From the NCBI GenBank assembly GCA_963833505.1, contig CAWHYG010000007.1, positions 1,426,001 to 1,490,000 on the forward strand: a stretch of 64,000 bases of DNA. Reading direction: 5' to 3'. This document shows, in pieces, positions 27,354 through 36,759 of the stretch. Every line of letters begins with the position of its first letter. Position 1 is the first letter of the stretch. Both the position numbers and the translations under genes were made by a program. Under the pieces are notes generated by a model. That model was not told the origin of the DNA and did no database searches. It saw nothing but the letters and a program-made list of their open reading frames with translations. Source of the DNA: CAWHYG01 sp963833505 (GTDB lineage Bacteria; Eisenbacteria; RBG-16-71-46; CAIMUX01).

Positions 27354-28763
27354 ATGAGCCTGAATAAGCAAATCGTCACCGCGCCCGCGAAACCGGCGAA
27401 AGAGAAGATCGCGGGCCTCCGTACCCGTTTCCGCGGCGAATTGATCGAGCCGGACAGTCCCGGCTACGACGAAGCGCGCAAGATCTGGAACGGGATGATC
27501 GACCGGCGGCCGGCCGTCATCGCGCGCTGCGCCAACGTTGCCGACGTGATCCACGCGGTCAATTTCGCCCGGGAGAACCGGCTGCCGCTGGCCGTTCGCG
27601 GGGGCGGCCACAACGTGACCGGGAATGCCGTCTGCAACGACGGCGTCGTGATCGACTTGAGGGGGATGAAGGGGATCCGCGTCGATCCGGAGTCCCGGAC
27701 GGCATGGGTCGACGGGGGCTGCACGTGGGGCGACCTGGACCACGCCACGCACGCGTTCGGTCTCGCCGCCCCGGGCGGCATCATCTCCACGACGGGAATC
27801 GCCGGGCTCAGCCTGGGCGGCGGCATCGGGCACCTGACCCGCAAGTGCGGCCTCTCCGTCGACAACATTCTCTCGGCGGATGTGGTGACCGCCGACGGGC
27901 GCCTCCTCCACGCCAGCGCGAAGCAGAACGAGGACCTCTTCTGGGCGCTGCGCGGCGGCGGGGGCAACTTCGGGGTCGTGACCTCCTTCGAGTTCCGCCT
28001 GCATCCCGTGGAGATGGTCTATGCGGGTCCGATCCTCTACCCGCTGGAGAAGTCCCGGGAGGCTTTGCGGATGTACCGGGACGTGATGAACCGGGCGCCG
28101 GATGACCTCAACGCCTTCTTCGCCTTCCTGATCGTGCCTCCGGGCCCGCCCTTCCCGGAGCCGTTGCAGAACAAGACTTTCTGCGGCGTGGGGGTTTGTT
28201 ATACCGGCCCGATGAACGGCGCCGAGGCCGCCCTGCGTCCCTTCCGCGAGTTCGGTCCGCCCGTGCTCGACTTCGCCGGCCCCCTGCCGTTTCCCGCGTT
28301 GCAAGGCATGTTCGACGCCCTCGTCCCGGAGGGCCTGCAGAACTACTGGAAGGCCGACTTCGTCCACGAGCTGACCGATCCGATCATCGACGCGCACGTG
28401 GAGCACGGTCCCGGGATCCCCACGTTCAGCTCGGCCATGCATATCTATCCGGTGAGCGGGGCGGCCGGCCGCGTCGGCAAGGGAGACACCGCCTTCTATC
28501 ATCGCGACGCCAAATATGTGCACGTCATCGCGGCGATGTACCCGAATCCCGCCGACACGGACAACAACGTCGCCTGGGTGCGCAACTACTGGTCCGCGCT
28601 TCATCCGCATTCCACCGGCGGGGCCTACGTCAACTTCCTGATGGAGGAGGGGGACGAGCGGATCCGGGCCACCTACGGGGAGAACTTCAGCCGGCTCGCG
28701 GCGGTGAAGCAGCGCTATGACCCGGAGAACATGTTCCGGCTGAACCAGAACATCAAACCGTAG
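27354..28763 (+). CDS. FAD-linked oxidoreductase, berberine-bridge-enzyme-like
   Basis: A 469-aa flavoenzyme. The FAD_binding_4 domain shows RGGGHNVTGNAVCNDG, whose histidine is the usual 8-alpha FAD attachment site, and LSLGGGIGHLTRK. The cysteine that makes the second covalent bond in bicovalent enzymes is replaced (TTGIAG), so mono-covalent FAD is expected. The C-terminus ends with the BBE motif YDPENMFRLNQNI. These enzymes oxidise sugars, alcohols or polyphenols; the substrate is unknown. ATG 27354 follows AAAGGAG. No signal peptide is present. Confidence 0.87.
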   Translation: MSLNKQIVTAPAKPAKEKIAGLRTRFRGELIEPDSPGYDEARKIWNGMIDRRPAVIARCANVADVIHAVNFARENRLPLAVRGGGHNVTGNAVCNDGVVIDLRGMKGIRVDPESRTAWVDGGCTWGDLDHATHAFGLAAPGGIISTTGIAGLSLGGGIGHLTRKCGLSVDNILSADVVTADGRLLHASAKQNEDLFWALRGGGGNFGVVTSFEFRLHPVEMVYAGPILYPLEKSREALRMYRDVMNRAPDDLNAFFAFLIVPPGPPFPEPLQNKTFCGVGVCYTGPMNGAEAALRPFREFGPPVLDFAGPLPFPALQGMFDALVPEGLQNYWKADFVHELTDPIIDAHVEHGPGIPTFSSAMHIYPVSGAAGRVGKGDTAFYHRDAKYVHVIAAMYPNPADTDNNVAWVRNYWSALHPHSTGGAYVNFLMEEGDERIRATYGENFSRLAAVKQRYDPENMFRLNQNIKP

Positions 28764-28898
28764 CGTCGAACATCGCGGCGTTACGAGCGCACCTCAATCG
28801 GCCCGGGGCCGCGTGGAACCCTCATGGCGGCCCTGGAACCAATCACCCCCCGGATCCAACCTCGGGGATCATACCAGAGCAGCGGCAAGAGACCAACA

Positions 28899-31800
28899 TC
28901 AACCGTCCGCTCCGGCGGAGCTGGGATCCTCGGGCGTTTCCGCCGGCTCTCCCTCCAGGCTCTTGACCAGCCCGGCGTGCTCCCGGTCGATCTGGAACCC
29001 GAAACGCCGGAAGTACTGGGGCCGGTAGAAGCCGGTGGTGAGAGTCCGGACGCCGCGCGACCGAAGCCGGTTCATGAAGTCTTCCATCAGCTCCTCGGAG
29101 ATGCCCTGGCGGCGGCGCGTCGGCGCCACGACGATCTTCTCCATGTGGACCGAACGCGGTTCAAGCATCCGGTAGACGAGGCCGCCGACCACGCGGTGGT
29201 TCTCATCCACGGCCACCAGGAACTGGTGGCCGGGCCGGAAGCGGAGGTTGAGGCCGGACGCGTGGAAGAGCTGGTGCAGGGACCAGACTTCCCTTGGAGT
29301 CGTCGCATGGCGGACGCGGAAATAGCGGCCGGCCCGGTCCCGGTGCGTGACGACCAGATCCGACACGCGGGTCCCTCCCTGTTCGATCAGCGAGAGGTCG
29401 GCGGTGTCGGCGGGCCTCAGGTGCGCGTAGGTCATGCGGGCCAGGAAGTAGATCTCCTCTTCGGAGAGCGGGAGGCGCCTGACCAGCTCGCTCATCTCGC
29501 GGAGCAACGCCTCGAAGGAGATCCGCGCCGTGCGCGCCAGGTCGATGATCCGGGCCAGCTCGTCCCGCAGCTCGCGGCTGGACCCGGCAAAGACGGTCTC
29601 CCGGAACAACCGCAGCCGGATGCCGGGCCGCCCCTCCTCCAGCTCGGACAGGCTGTAGGAGTCCCAGAGATCGCGAAGGTTGCGCGCGCGCGCCTCCGGC
29701 GTGGCCTCGAAGTTGGCCTCGGCCCACCGGTGGTACCGGCGGATGGCGGCGGCGAGCCTTCGTGGCATGTAGCCGCTGGCTCGGACGTGGTCGAGAAACG
29801 CTTGAAGGTTCTGCTCCTCGCCCGGAAGATCGCGGGCCAGGGCCTCCTGATCCTCGAGCAGGGCCGACAGGGCGCGGATTCCCGCCTCCTCGCCGAGAAC
29901 GTCCAGGACGGCGTCGAACAGCGTTTCCGGACCGACGATGCCCGCCAGGACCGGAACCCTTCGAGCCATCTCATCGAGGATGCCGTCCTTGAGGCATCGC
30001 AGCAGGCCGGAGAGTCCGATCGGCGCGAGCGGCCCCGCGATCGAGACCAGCCGGGATCCTTCCTGGTAGTCGTGCGCCGGAACGATCAGGTTGTCGGGCG
30101 AGGGCTTGGAGGGCGCGAAGGTTCGTCCCGTCCGGTTCCAGAAGTCGAGGTACGAGACGGCGGCGTGCGAGGCCAGATGGATCCAGAGGGGAGCGAGTCG
30201 ATCCGCGATCGCTCGCGCATCTCCGGCCTCTCTGGCCGCAGCGACCCGGAGGAGAAGCGCGGAGACGGTTTCCCCCGGGACGAATTCCTCGGTCCAGAGT
30301 CCATGTTCGGGCCAGAAGCCGCCGAGATCCTCCACCAGGCGGCGGCCGCCGGAAGAGCCGGCCAACCGGCTCAGCCAGAGGACTTCGTTTTCGGCGGCCT
30401 CCGGGGACATGCCGGAAACGAGGTTGACCGCGATCTCGAAGGTCCCGGCCTCGCGGGTCTGGACGGAGAAACGATAGACCGCCTTGCCGTGACGCGTTCC
30501 CAGGTGGCGCACCCGAACGCCTCCCGGCGGGATCTCCGCGAGGGACACCCGCGCTCCGCCCGAAAGCACGAAGATGGCCTCCTTGATGAACGGAATCTCC
30601 TGGACGGCCTTTTCCACCCGGACGCGATCCCCGGAAGCGCAGGCGGGATCGAACGACAGGACCTGCGCCCAGCCGTACTCGCGCCCCGTGGCCGGATCCA
30701 CGGCCAGGCGAAGGTCGGGGCCGAGCCAGTCGCGAAATCCCGCGGTCAACCGTTCGAGGCCGGACCGCGCGAATTCCCGCACTCGAAGCGTCTCCGGAGA
30801 CAGCAGCCAGCGAGCCAGCTCGGTTCGGGCCACGCGGTACCAACCCGGATGTTCGGTCGCGTAGACCACCAGGAACCGAAGCAGGGCCATGGTCCGGCCC
30901 TCGTCCAGGACCGGCGGAAGCGATCCCTTCGCATCCGCTCCTTCGCTCCGTGAGACCGGCCTGGATTCGCGACGGCGGCGAGGCTCCGTCCGGACGCGAT
31001 GCACCTGCCCCACGAAGGCCACGAACGCGGCCATGATCTCATCCGGCAGCCCGCGCCGGGTCAGCGCGAGCGCGCCCGCCCGGCTCAGCACGGAGGGATC
31101 CGCCTCCAAAAACGCCGTCAAGGTCGGCGCCACCATCTCCGGCGCGCCATGGGGCAGAAGGGCCCGGAACGCGGCTGAGCGAACCTCCGGCACGGGATGG
31201 CGGACGGCGCGGCGCAGAGGGATCCGGGCCAGCTCCGCCCGTTCGGAATCCTCTCCGCCGGCCAGGGTCTCGAAGTAGGAAACGAGGCGCAGGCCGTCCT
31301 TCTCATCCGCGCAGCCGAGCGCGACCGCCGCCAGATGCATGGTGAGGAAGCTCCGGTCCTCACGCCAGAGAGCATCCTCGAGGCGGCGTTGATCCCCGGC
31401 CGACAGCTCCGCGCGCCGGGCCGCGCCCACGACGCGGGGACGGAGCTCGGCCGGCCGCTCGCGCCTCGGCTGAGGCCGGCGGACGCCCACCGGTCCGGTG
31501 AAGTCGATCAACGCGGCATTGCCGATCCAGAGATCGGGCGAGCGCAGGATCGTCTCGAAGTCGGCCACGGAGCCCGTTCCCTCATAGATCAGGTCGCCGA
31601 TGCGGATGCGAGATCCCCCGGAGCGGCCGCTTTCTCGCGCCCGCGATCCCCCGGCGATTGGCTCGCGGCCGCCGTCCCATGCCCGCGATCCCCCGGCGAA
31701 CGACTCAGAGGCGCCGTCCCGCACGCCGCTCCGGAACGGGGACGGCGGAGTGTCGGTCGCCACATCGACGATCAGCTCGCGGCCGAGCCGCGGCAGCCGC

Positions 31801-34007
31801 AGCGCTCCGGGTCCGGCTTCGACGTCTCCCAACGTCTGCGCCATGTCCCGCAGCAGCCAGAGCGGGATCCTGACCTCCACCTCTCCGGCCTGGAGGCGGG
31901 AGATCCGCGCCCGATACATGCCTTCGATGAGATCGGCGAAATGGGTCTCCACCAACTTGCGCCGGAAGGTCCCTTTCGGCGTCAGCTCCTCCTGATCGAG
32001 GGCCAGGGGCCGCGGCAGAAGCGCGAGATCGAGGATCCGCTCGTAGGGAGCGAGGAAGCCGTTCACCGACGCGACGATGCTGCCCAGGTGCTCGCGGAGA
32101 AGCTCGGGCGTCATCTCCCGGAGCGGCGGCAGCGGATAGTCGTAGTTGGGATGGAGCAGGATCGTGTTGTACTCGCGACCGTCGCCGACCAGGAAGACCT
32201 GCTGGATCTCACCGAAGCTCTGGAAGAAGCTCTCGATCCGCTGGGGCGAGACGGTCTGCCCTTTCACGTTCTTGTAGATGTCCTTTTTCCGGTCGACGAT
32301 CGTGACGTAGCCGTCCTCGTCGATGGACACGATGTCTCCCGTGGCGAACCACTCGGTGCGATGGTCGCGCTCCCGTTCGTCCGGGCCGAAGTACCCTTCC
32401 ATGACGAAGGATCCCCGGATGAGCAGCTCGCCGTCCTCGGCGGCCTTGATCTCGATTCCGGGCAGCGCGGGCCCGACCGCGCCTTCCCGATACCCGCCCG
32501 GCGGCGTCATCGTGATGCCGCCGGTCGCCTCGGTCATTCCGAACCCGCTCAAGAGCTCCACGCCGTGATGCTGGAAGAACCGGAACACGGCCGGATCCAG
32601 ATAGCCCGCGGCCGAAAGGCCCCAGCGCAGGCGTCCCCCCGTGACGCTCTCCACCGCCGGCCGGACGAATCCGGGCCCGGCCTCTTCCGGCACCTCCTGG
32701 CGGATGCGGTCGTAGAGCTGGATCCAACGCTTGGGGATGCTGATGAACACCGTCGGCGCGACGCGCCTTAGGCCGTCGAGCAGCGAATCCAGCGACGGGC
32801 TGGCCAGGGCCGAATAGGTCGCTCCCCAGAAGAGCGTGCCCAGCATCTCCAACCAGCGCCCGAAGGTGTGATAGAGGGGAAGAAAACAGAGGAAGTGGTC
32901 TTCTTCCCCGATCTCGGGCAGGGCCAGGGCGCGGGCGAACCGCTTGAAGACCAGATTCCGGTGGGCAAAGAGGATCCCCTTGGGCAGGCCCGTCGTGCCG
33001 GAGGTGTACATCAGGGTCGCGACGTCGTTCCAGCGCGGCCGCGCAAGCCGGCGCCGGAGCTGGTCGTCGGAAATGGACTCCCCGCGTTCCAACAGTTCGG
33101 CGGCCGAGAGAATCAAGCGCGGTCCGCCTCCGGCAGCCGGCGCGGAGATGCCCTGGGTGCCGAATCGGCCCGGCCCATCCACCGAACCGATCTGGATGAT
33201 CGAGCGGAGATGGCTGAGATCTCCCAGGACGGGAAGCATCTTCTCGACCTGGGCATCGCTCCCGATCAGGAGGACTTCCGCCTCCGTCTGCTCGAGAACG
33301 TAGGCGGCCTGCTCGCCCGTCACGTCGGCCGGAATCGTCACATCGACGAGTCCGGTCGTCAGGCAGGCCAGATCGGCCGCGATCGTCTGCAGGGAATTCT
33401 CCGCCAGGATCGCCACCGGCCGGCCCGCCGGCGGATCCTGGAAGAGGGAATGCAATCCCCGGGCAAAGGCATCGACTCGCTGGCCGACGGCCTCCAAGGA
33501 GTACTCCGCGATGTCGTCCTTCCCCACCGTCCGAAGCCAGATCCGGTCGGGCTGCGCCTGGACGCGCCGGCGAAAGAGCTTTCCCACGGTGTAATCCGCC
33601 GCGTCTCCGGCCTGCCGGATCAGCTCGAGCCATCGCTCTCCCTCCGGCCGGCCCGAGATCCGCTTCAGAAACGGAACGCGGCGCGTGGCATCGCACCAGT
33701 CGAGAAGCAGCCGGGCCCAGGGCGGATCCGCGAGCGAATCCGGCGCTCGAACGCCTTCTTCGGCCTCGAGAGCCCTGCGCTCCTCACTGGCGGCCGCCAG
33801 AAGCCGGGATCCCAGATCCAGCAGAGCGGCCGGATCCGCCTCCTCCAGCCGGCGCCAACCCTGCTCTGGATCGAGGAGCCGGTCGAGTTGCTCCGACAGC
33901 GCCCTGTCGGGGGCCCCGCCGCCGGTCGCCCGGGGGGAACCACCCGCGGAAATGCCGGCGGAACGGTCGAGGGCCCCGTCGTTGCCTCTTGATTCCAGCG
34001 GCTCCAC
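28899..34007 (-). CDS. 1702-residue fusion: acyl-CoA synthetase, helical and kinase-like middle, GNAT acetyltransferase
   Basis: An unusually large cytoplasmic protein. Residues about 130-690 are an ANL-family adenylating enzyme: MYTSGTTGLPKGILFAHRN near 333, GFGMTEATGG near 489, and TIVDRKKDIYKNVKGQTVSP near 570, closest in style to long-chain acyl-CoA synthetases. About 690-860 is a linker with repeated GGSRA-type segments. About 870-1090 is helical, HEAT-like. About 1115-1330 has kinase-like hints (LWTEEFVPGETVSALL, PSPDNLIV). About 1560-1685 is a GNAT domain with VVAPTRRRQGISEELM. Activation of an acid followed by acyl transfer is inferred. GTG 34007 follows GGGAGG. It stands alone between divergent or convergent neighbours. 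Confidence 0.85.
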   Translation of the reverse strand: MEPLESRGNDGALDRSAGISAGGSPRATGGGAPDRALSEQLDRLLDPEQGWRRLEEADPAALLDLGSRLLAAASEERRALEAEEGVRAPDSLADPPWARLLLDWCDATRRVPFLKRISGRPEGERWLELIRQAGDAADYTVGKLFRRRVQAQPDRIWLRTVGKDDIAEYSLEAVGQRVDAFARGLHSLFQDPPAGRPVAILAENSLQTIAADLACLTTGLVDVTIPADVTGEQAAYVLEQTEAEVLLIGSDAQVEKMLPVLGDLSHLRSIIQIGSVDGPGRFGTQGISAPAAGGGPRLILSAAELLERGESISDDQLRRRLARPRWNDVATLMYTSGTTGLPKGILFAHRNLVFKRFARALALPEIGEEDHFLCFLPLYHTFGRWLEMLGTLFWGATYSALASPSLDSLLDGLRRVAPTVFISIPKRWIQLYDRIRQEVPEEAGPGFVRPAVESVTGGRLRWGLSAAGYLDPAVFRFFQHHGVELLSGFGMTEATGGITMTPPGGYREGAVGPALPGIEIKAAEDGELLIRGSFVMEGYFGPDERERDHRTEWFATGDIVSIDEDGYVTIVDRKKDIYKNVKGQTVSPQRIESFFQSFGEIQQVFLVGDGREYNTILLHPNYDYPLPPLREMTPELLREHLGSIVASVNGFLAPYERILDLALLPRPLALDQEELTPKGTFRRKLVETHFADLIEGMYRARISRLQAGEVEVRIPLWLLRDMAQTLGDVEAGPGALRLPRLGRELIVDVATDTPPSPFRSGVRDGASESFAGGSRAWDGGREPIAGGSRARESGRSGGSRIRIGDLIYEGTGSVADFETILRSPDLWIGNAALIDFTGPVGVRRPQPRRERPAELRPRVVGAARRAELSAGDQRRLEDALWREDRSFLTMHLAAVALGCADEKDGLRLVSYFETLAGGEDSERAELARIPLRRAVRHPVPEVRSAAFRALLPHGAPEMVAPTLTAFLEADPSVLSRAGALALTRRGLPDEIMAAFVAFVGQVHRVRTEPRRRRESRPVSRSEGADAKGSLPPVLDEGRTMALLRFLVVYATEHPGWYRVARTELARWLLSPETLRVREFARSGLERLTAGFRDWLGPDLRLAVDPATGREYGWAQVLSFDPACASGDRVRVEKAVQEIPFIKEAIFVLSGGARVSLAEIPPGGVRVRHLGTRHGKAVYRFSVQTREAGTFEIAVNLVSGMSPEAAENEVLWLSRLAGSSGGRRLVEDLGGFWPEHGLWTEEFVPGETVSALLLRVAAAREAGDARAIADRLAPLWIHLASHAAVSYLDFWNRTGRTFAPSKPSPDNLIVPAHDYQEGSRLVSIAGPLAPIGLSGLLRCLKDGILDEMARRVPVLAGIVGPETLFDAVLDVLGEEAGIRALSALLEDQEALARDLPGEEQNLQAFLDHVRASGYMPRRLAAAIRRYHRWAEANFEATPEARARNLRDLWDSYSLSELEEGRPGIRLRLFRETVFAGSSRELRDELARIIDLARTARISFEALLREMSELVRRLPLSEEEIYFLARMTYAHLRPADTADLSLIEQGGTRVSDLVVTHRDRAGRYFRVRHATTPREVWSLHQLFHASGLNLRFRPGHQFLVAVDENHRVVGGLVYRMLEPRSVHMEKIVVAPTRRRQGISEELMEDFMNRLRSRGVRTLTTGFYRPQYFRRFGFQIDREHAGLVKSLEGEPAETPEDPSSAGADG

Positions 34008-34269
34008 CGCGCCTCCCTCGTTGGCGTTCCGAATCGTCGGCCATCACGACCGATGGCCAGCGTCAGCGGGTTGGCCTCGGTGCCGGTCGGTCCACGCGAA
34101 CCAGCGCGTCGTCGGTCCACCCACGCCACCGCTCCGGTCAGTCCGCGCCCGCCTCCAAGCTCCCCATCCGGACAGGACCGGTCGTGGTCGATCCGACCAC
34201 GATCACCCATGACCCCACAACCGCCGTCCGCTCCCGCTGGACAAAGAATCCGTTACCTGCCCGCACCCG

Positions 34270-34275
34270 TATAGT
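34270..34275 (+). promoter_or_regulatory. possible -10 box for the citrate synthase leader
   Basis: TATAGT stands out in the high-GC gap before gltA, but no good -35 lies 16-18 nt upstream. If real, it gives a leader of about 230 nt that contains the hairpin at 34304-34351. Confidence 0.35.
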
Positions 34276-34303
34276 ATCTTGATCCGGTTGCATGTGCGCG
34301 AAA

Positions 34304-34351
34304 GGGTCTCTCGCTTGTCGTGACCGGGCCAAGCGAGGATGCCGAAGACCC
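34304..34351 (+). promoter_or_regulatory. long hairpin in the citrate synthase leader
   Basis: GGGTCT (34304-34309) followed directly by CTCGCTTG (34310-34317) pairs with CAAGCGAG (34330-34337) and, after an 8-nt bulge, AGACCC (34346-34351). The 14 bp of stem around a 12-nt loop lie about 160 nt before the gltA ATG. It could be a processing or regulatory element; no known riboswitch class is recognised. Confidence 0.45.
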
Positions 34352-34507
34352 GCGTTCGCATGCAGGTGCTGCAGGGCGTCCCGACGCCGGACCCTGGTTG
34401 AACCACAGCCGCACAGTTCGCCGCCGGCGGCGGTGTCGATCGGTTCGGCGCCACGAGCCGCCGGCCGGCAGGATCAGAAGAACAACCCACTGACGGAGGA
34501 CGACCTG

Positions 34508-35758
34508 ATGTCCAATCAGATCAACGAGATCATCGCTGAGGCGGCGCGCCGGGCTCGCGCGGAGACGGATGACGAGCCCGAGCCGGGCATGGCCGGAGAC
34601 GTCACGTGGCCGATCGAGGCCAAGATCGGCAAGGGGCTGGAAGGCGCCCCCGCCACGACGACCCGCATCGGATACGTGAACGGCGCCAAGGGTTGGTTGA
34701 TCTATCGCGGCTACAACATCTTCGATCTGGCGGAGCATTCCACCTACGAGGAGACGGCCTACCTGCTCCTGTACGGAAGCCTGCCGACCCGGCGGCAGCT
34801 CGCTGATTTCAGCCGGACCTTGACCCGGCTGCGCGCCGTGCCCCCGGCGGCGCTCGACGTCCTGCAATTGATTCCGACCGCCCGAGCCCACCCCATGGCG
34901 GCTCTCCGAACCGCGGTGTCCGTCCTGGGCAACCTCGATGAAGATGCCGAGCGACTCACGGTCAAGGACGAAACCGACGTCGCCGTCAAGCTGATCGCGC
35001 AGATCGCCACCCTGACGGGCGCCATCGCCCGGCTTCGCCACGGCCTCGAGCCCCTGGCTCCGCGCGAGGATCTATCGCACGCCGCCAACCTCCTTTACAT
35101 GATGACGGGCGACGAACCGGACGAGTTGACGACCCGGGTCATGGACATCTCCCTGATCCTGCACGCCGACCATGGGATGAACGCCTCCACCTTCACCACC
35201 ATGGTCGTCAATTCGTCCTTGAGCGACATGTACGGCTCGGTCGTGGCCGGAATCGCCAGCTTGAAGGGGCCGCTCCACGGGGGCGCGAACGAGCAGGTCC
35301 TGTACGACCTCGAGGAGATCGATCGGCCGGAGAACGTCGAGCCGTGGTTCAACCGGGCGCGGGAAACCAAGCGGAAGGTGATGGGATTCGGCCATCGGGT
35401 CTACAAGGCCTACGACCCGCGGGCCCGCATCCTCGGACCGTTGGCCAAGCTCATCGGCGCGCGAGATCCCCGGGTCGCCAAGCTCTACGACGTGGCCGTC
35501 AAGCTGGACGGCCTGGTCACGACCCAGCTCGGCGCGGAGAAGAAGATCTTCCCCAACGTCGACTTCTATTCGGGACTGATCTACCGGGCCATGGGAATTG
35601 AGACGGCTATGTTCACTCCGATCTTCGCGGTGAGCCGCGTCGCGGGGTGGTCGGCGCGGGCCCTCGAATATCTCGAGGACAATCGGATCTTCCGGCCCCG
35701 GGCGGTCTACACCGGACCTCCGCGCGTCTCCTACGTCGACATCGCCGACCGCGCGTAG
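34508..35758 (+). CDS. gltA: citrate synthase
   Basis: A 416-aa type I/II citrate synthase condensing oxaloacetate and acetyl-CoA. Catalytic residues are visible: histidines in LILHADHGMNAS and KVMGFGHRVYK, and aspartate in NVDFYSGL. Relatives include 2-methylcitrate synthase, which cannot be excluded. Residues 1-40 are Glu/Ala-rich and precede the conserved IGYVNGAKGWLIYRGYNI segment. ATG 34508 was chosen for GGAGG 8 nt upstream. A perfect 15-bp hairpin follows the stop. Confidence 0.92.
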   Translation: MSNQINEIIAEAARRARAETDDEPEPGMAGDVTWPIEAKIGKGLEGAPATTTRIGYVNGAKGWLIYRGYNIFDLAEHSTYEETAYLLLYGSLPTRRQLADFSRTLTRLRAVPPAALDVLQLIPTARAHPMAALRTAVSVLGNLDEDAERLTVKDETDVAVKLIAQIATLTGAIARLRHGLEPLAPREDLSHAANLLYMMTGDEPDELTTRVMDISLILHADHGMNASTFTTMVVNSSLSDMYGSVVAGIASLKGPLHGGANEQVLYDLEEIDRPENVEPWFNRARETKRKVMGFGHRVYKAYDPRARILGPLAKLIGARDPRVAKLYDVAVKLDGLVTTQLGAEKKIFPNVDFYSGLIYRAMGIETAMFTPIFAVSRVAGWSARALEYLEDNRIFRPRAVYTGPPRVSYVDIADRA

Positions 35759-35772
35759 GAACGGCGCAAGCT

Positions 35773-35810
35773 CGGCCGGCCCCGCCCTGTGCGCCGGGCG
35801 GGGCCGGCCG
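35773..35810 (+). terminator. 15-bp perfect GC-only hairpin after gltA
   Basis: Positions 35773-35787 and 35796-35810 form a perfect 15-bp stem with an 8-nt loop, 14 nt after the gltA stop. No T tract follows, like the hairpin at 70-98. It probably marks the transcript end. Confidence 0.65.
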
Positions 35811-36001
35811 GAGCCCGCCGATCCCGGATCTCGTTCTGCCCCAGCCCCGGAGTACGGTGCGGCCGGAGCCAGCCCGGGTCCGCCGGAATCGACAATAATC
35901 ATGGTTGCGCGCCCTCCGATTGATCGCATATTTTCGTGGGGTTGGCCTGACGGCCAAGCGGAACAAGCCCTTGAGTCGCAATCGGGTGATTCTCGAGGGA
36001 C

Positions 36002-36024
36002 TGTGCGCCGTGGGACGGCGCACA
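36002..36024 (+). promoter_or_regulatory. hairpin in the 5' leader of the beta-barrel gene
   Basis: TGTGCGCCG (36002-36010) pairs perfectly with CGGCGCACA (36016-36024) around TGGGA, 30 nt upstream of the start codon and just before the ribosome-binding site. It may stabilise or regulate the transcript of what is likely an abundant outer-membrane protein. Confidence 0.5.
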
Positions 36025-36054
36025 CGAGATGGACAGACCATGGAGGGTTTTGCA

Positions 36055-36687
36055 ATGAAGTTCATCACGGCTCTGACCCTGTTGCTTCTCGTCGCGGGCG
36101 CCGCCCAGGCCGCGACGGTGGAGACGAAAGCGGGAACGAAGGACCTGTTGTTCCAGTTCGGAGGTCTCGCCAACATGCAGGTCACGGGCTTCAACGTTCC
36201 CGGCGGGCCGGGGAGACTGGACAACGGCTTCCTGAACACCCCCACCGAGGGGATCGGCGCACGGTACTACTTTGCCGACGACTGGGCAGTGCGCCCAGCT
36301 TTGCGGTTCACCTATGACAACGAGACGCACAAGGACGTCACGCCGAACTACTCGGACAAAGTGACCGGTTTCGGACTCGGGGTCGGGTTGGAGAAGCACC
36401 TGCAGACCAACAGCTCCGTATCTCCGTACGTCGGCGTTCAAGTCGCTTTCGACCTCGACAAGGAATCCAGCGACCAGTCCGGAACCACCGCCTACCACAA
36501 GATCACTGCTTTCGGTGGTGCTCTCATGGCCGGCTTTGAATGGGCCTTCGCCCAGGACGTCACGCTGGGCGCGGAGTATCAGCTCGGCGTGGTCGCCGGC
36601 TCCAGCAAGACCGATCAGGCCGATGTCGCCAGCGAGACCGTCCTCGGCATTGGCAGCGCTTCTTTGTTTCTCTCGGTGGGCTGGTAG
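36055..36687 (+). CDS. outer-membrane beta-barrel protein
   Basis: A 210-aa protein with a clear signal peptide (MKFITALTLLLLVAGAAQA) and a mature part rich in alternating hydrophobic and polar strands with glycine and aromatic residues (GIGARYYFADDWAVRPALRF, YVGVQVAFDL). The chain ends with SLFLSVGW, an aromatic C-terminus as recognised by the BAM machinery. It is similar in style to small OmpA/OmpX-like barrels. ATG 36055 follows GGAGGG with 8-nt spacing. Function beyond a membrane barrel is unknown. Confidence 0.8.
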   Translation: MKFITALTLLLLVAGAAQAATVETKAGTKDLLFQFGGLANMQVTGFNVPGGPGRLDNGFLNTPTEGIGARYYFADDWAVRPALRFTYDNETHKDVTPNYSDKVTGFGLGVGLEKHLQTNSSVSPYVGVQVAFDLDKESSDQSGTTAYHKITAFGGALMAGFEWAFAQDVTLGAEYQLGVVAGSSKTDQADVASETVLGIGSASLFLSVGW

Positions 36688-36759
36688 GCTCGCCTCGCAT
36701 CTTCCCGGGCCGGTCGCCTCGCGGCGGCCGGCCCTTTCGTTTCCCCTTGAGGTGCTCGA

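Noticed and set aside
28824..30953. 709-residue plus-strand reading frame
   Set aside because: Antisense shadow of the large fusion gene; its sequence has no domain-like features while the minus strand has clear GNAT and ANL motifs.
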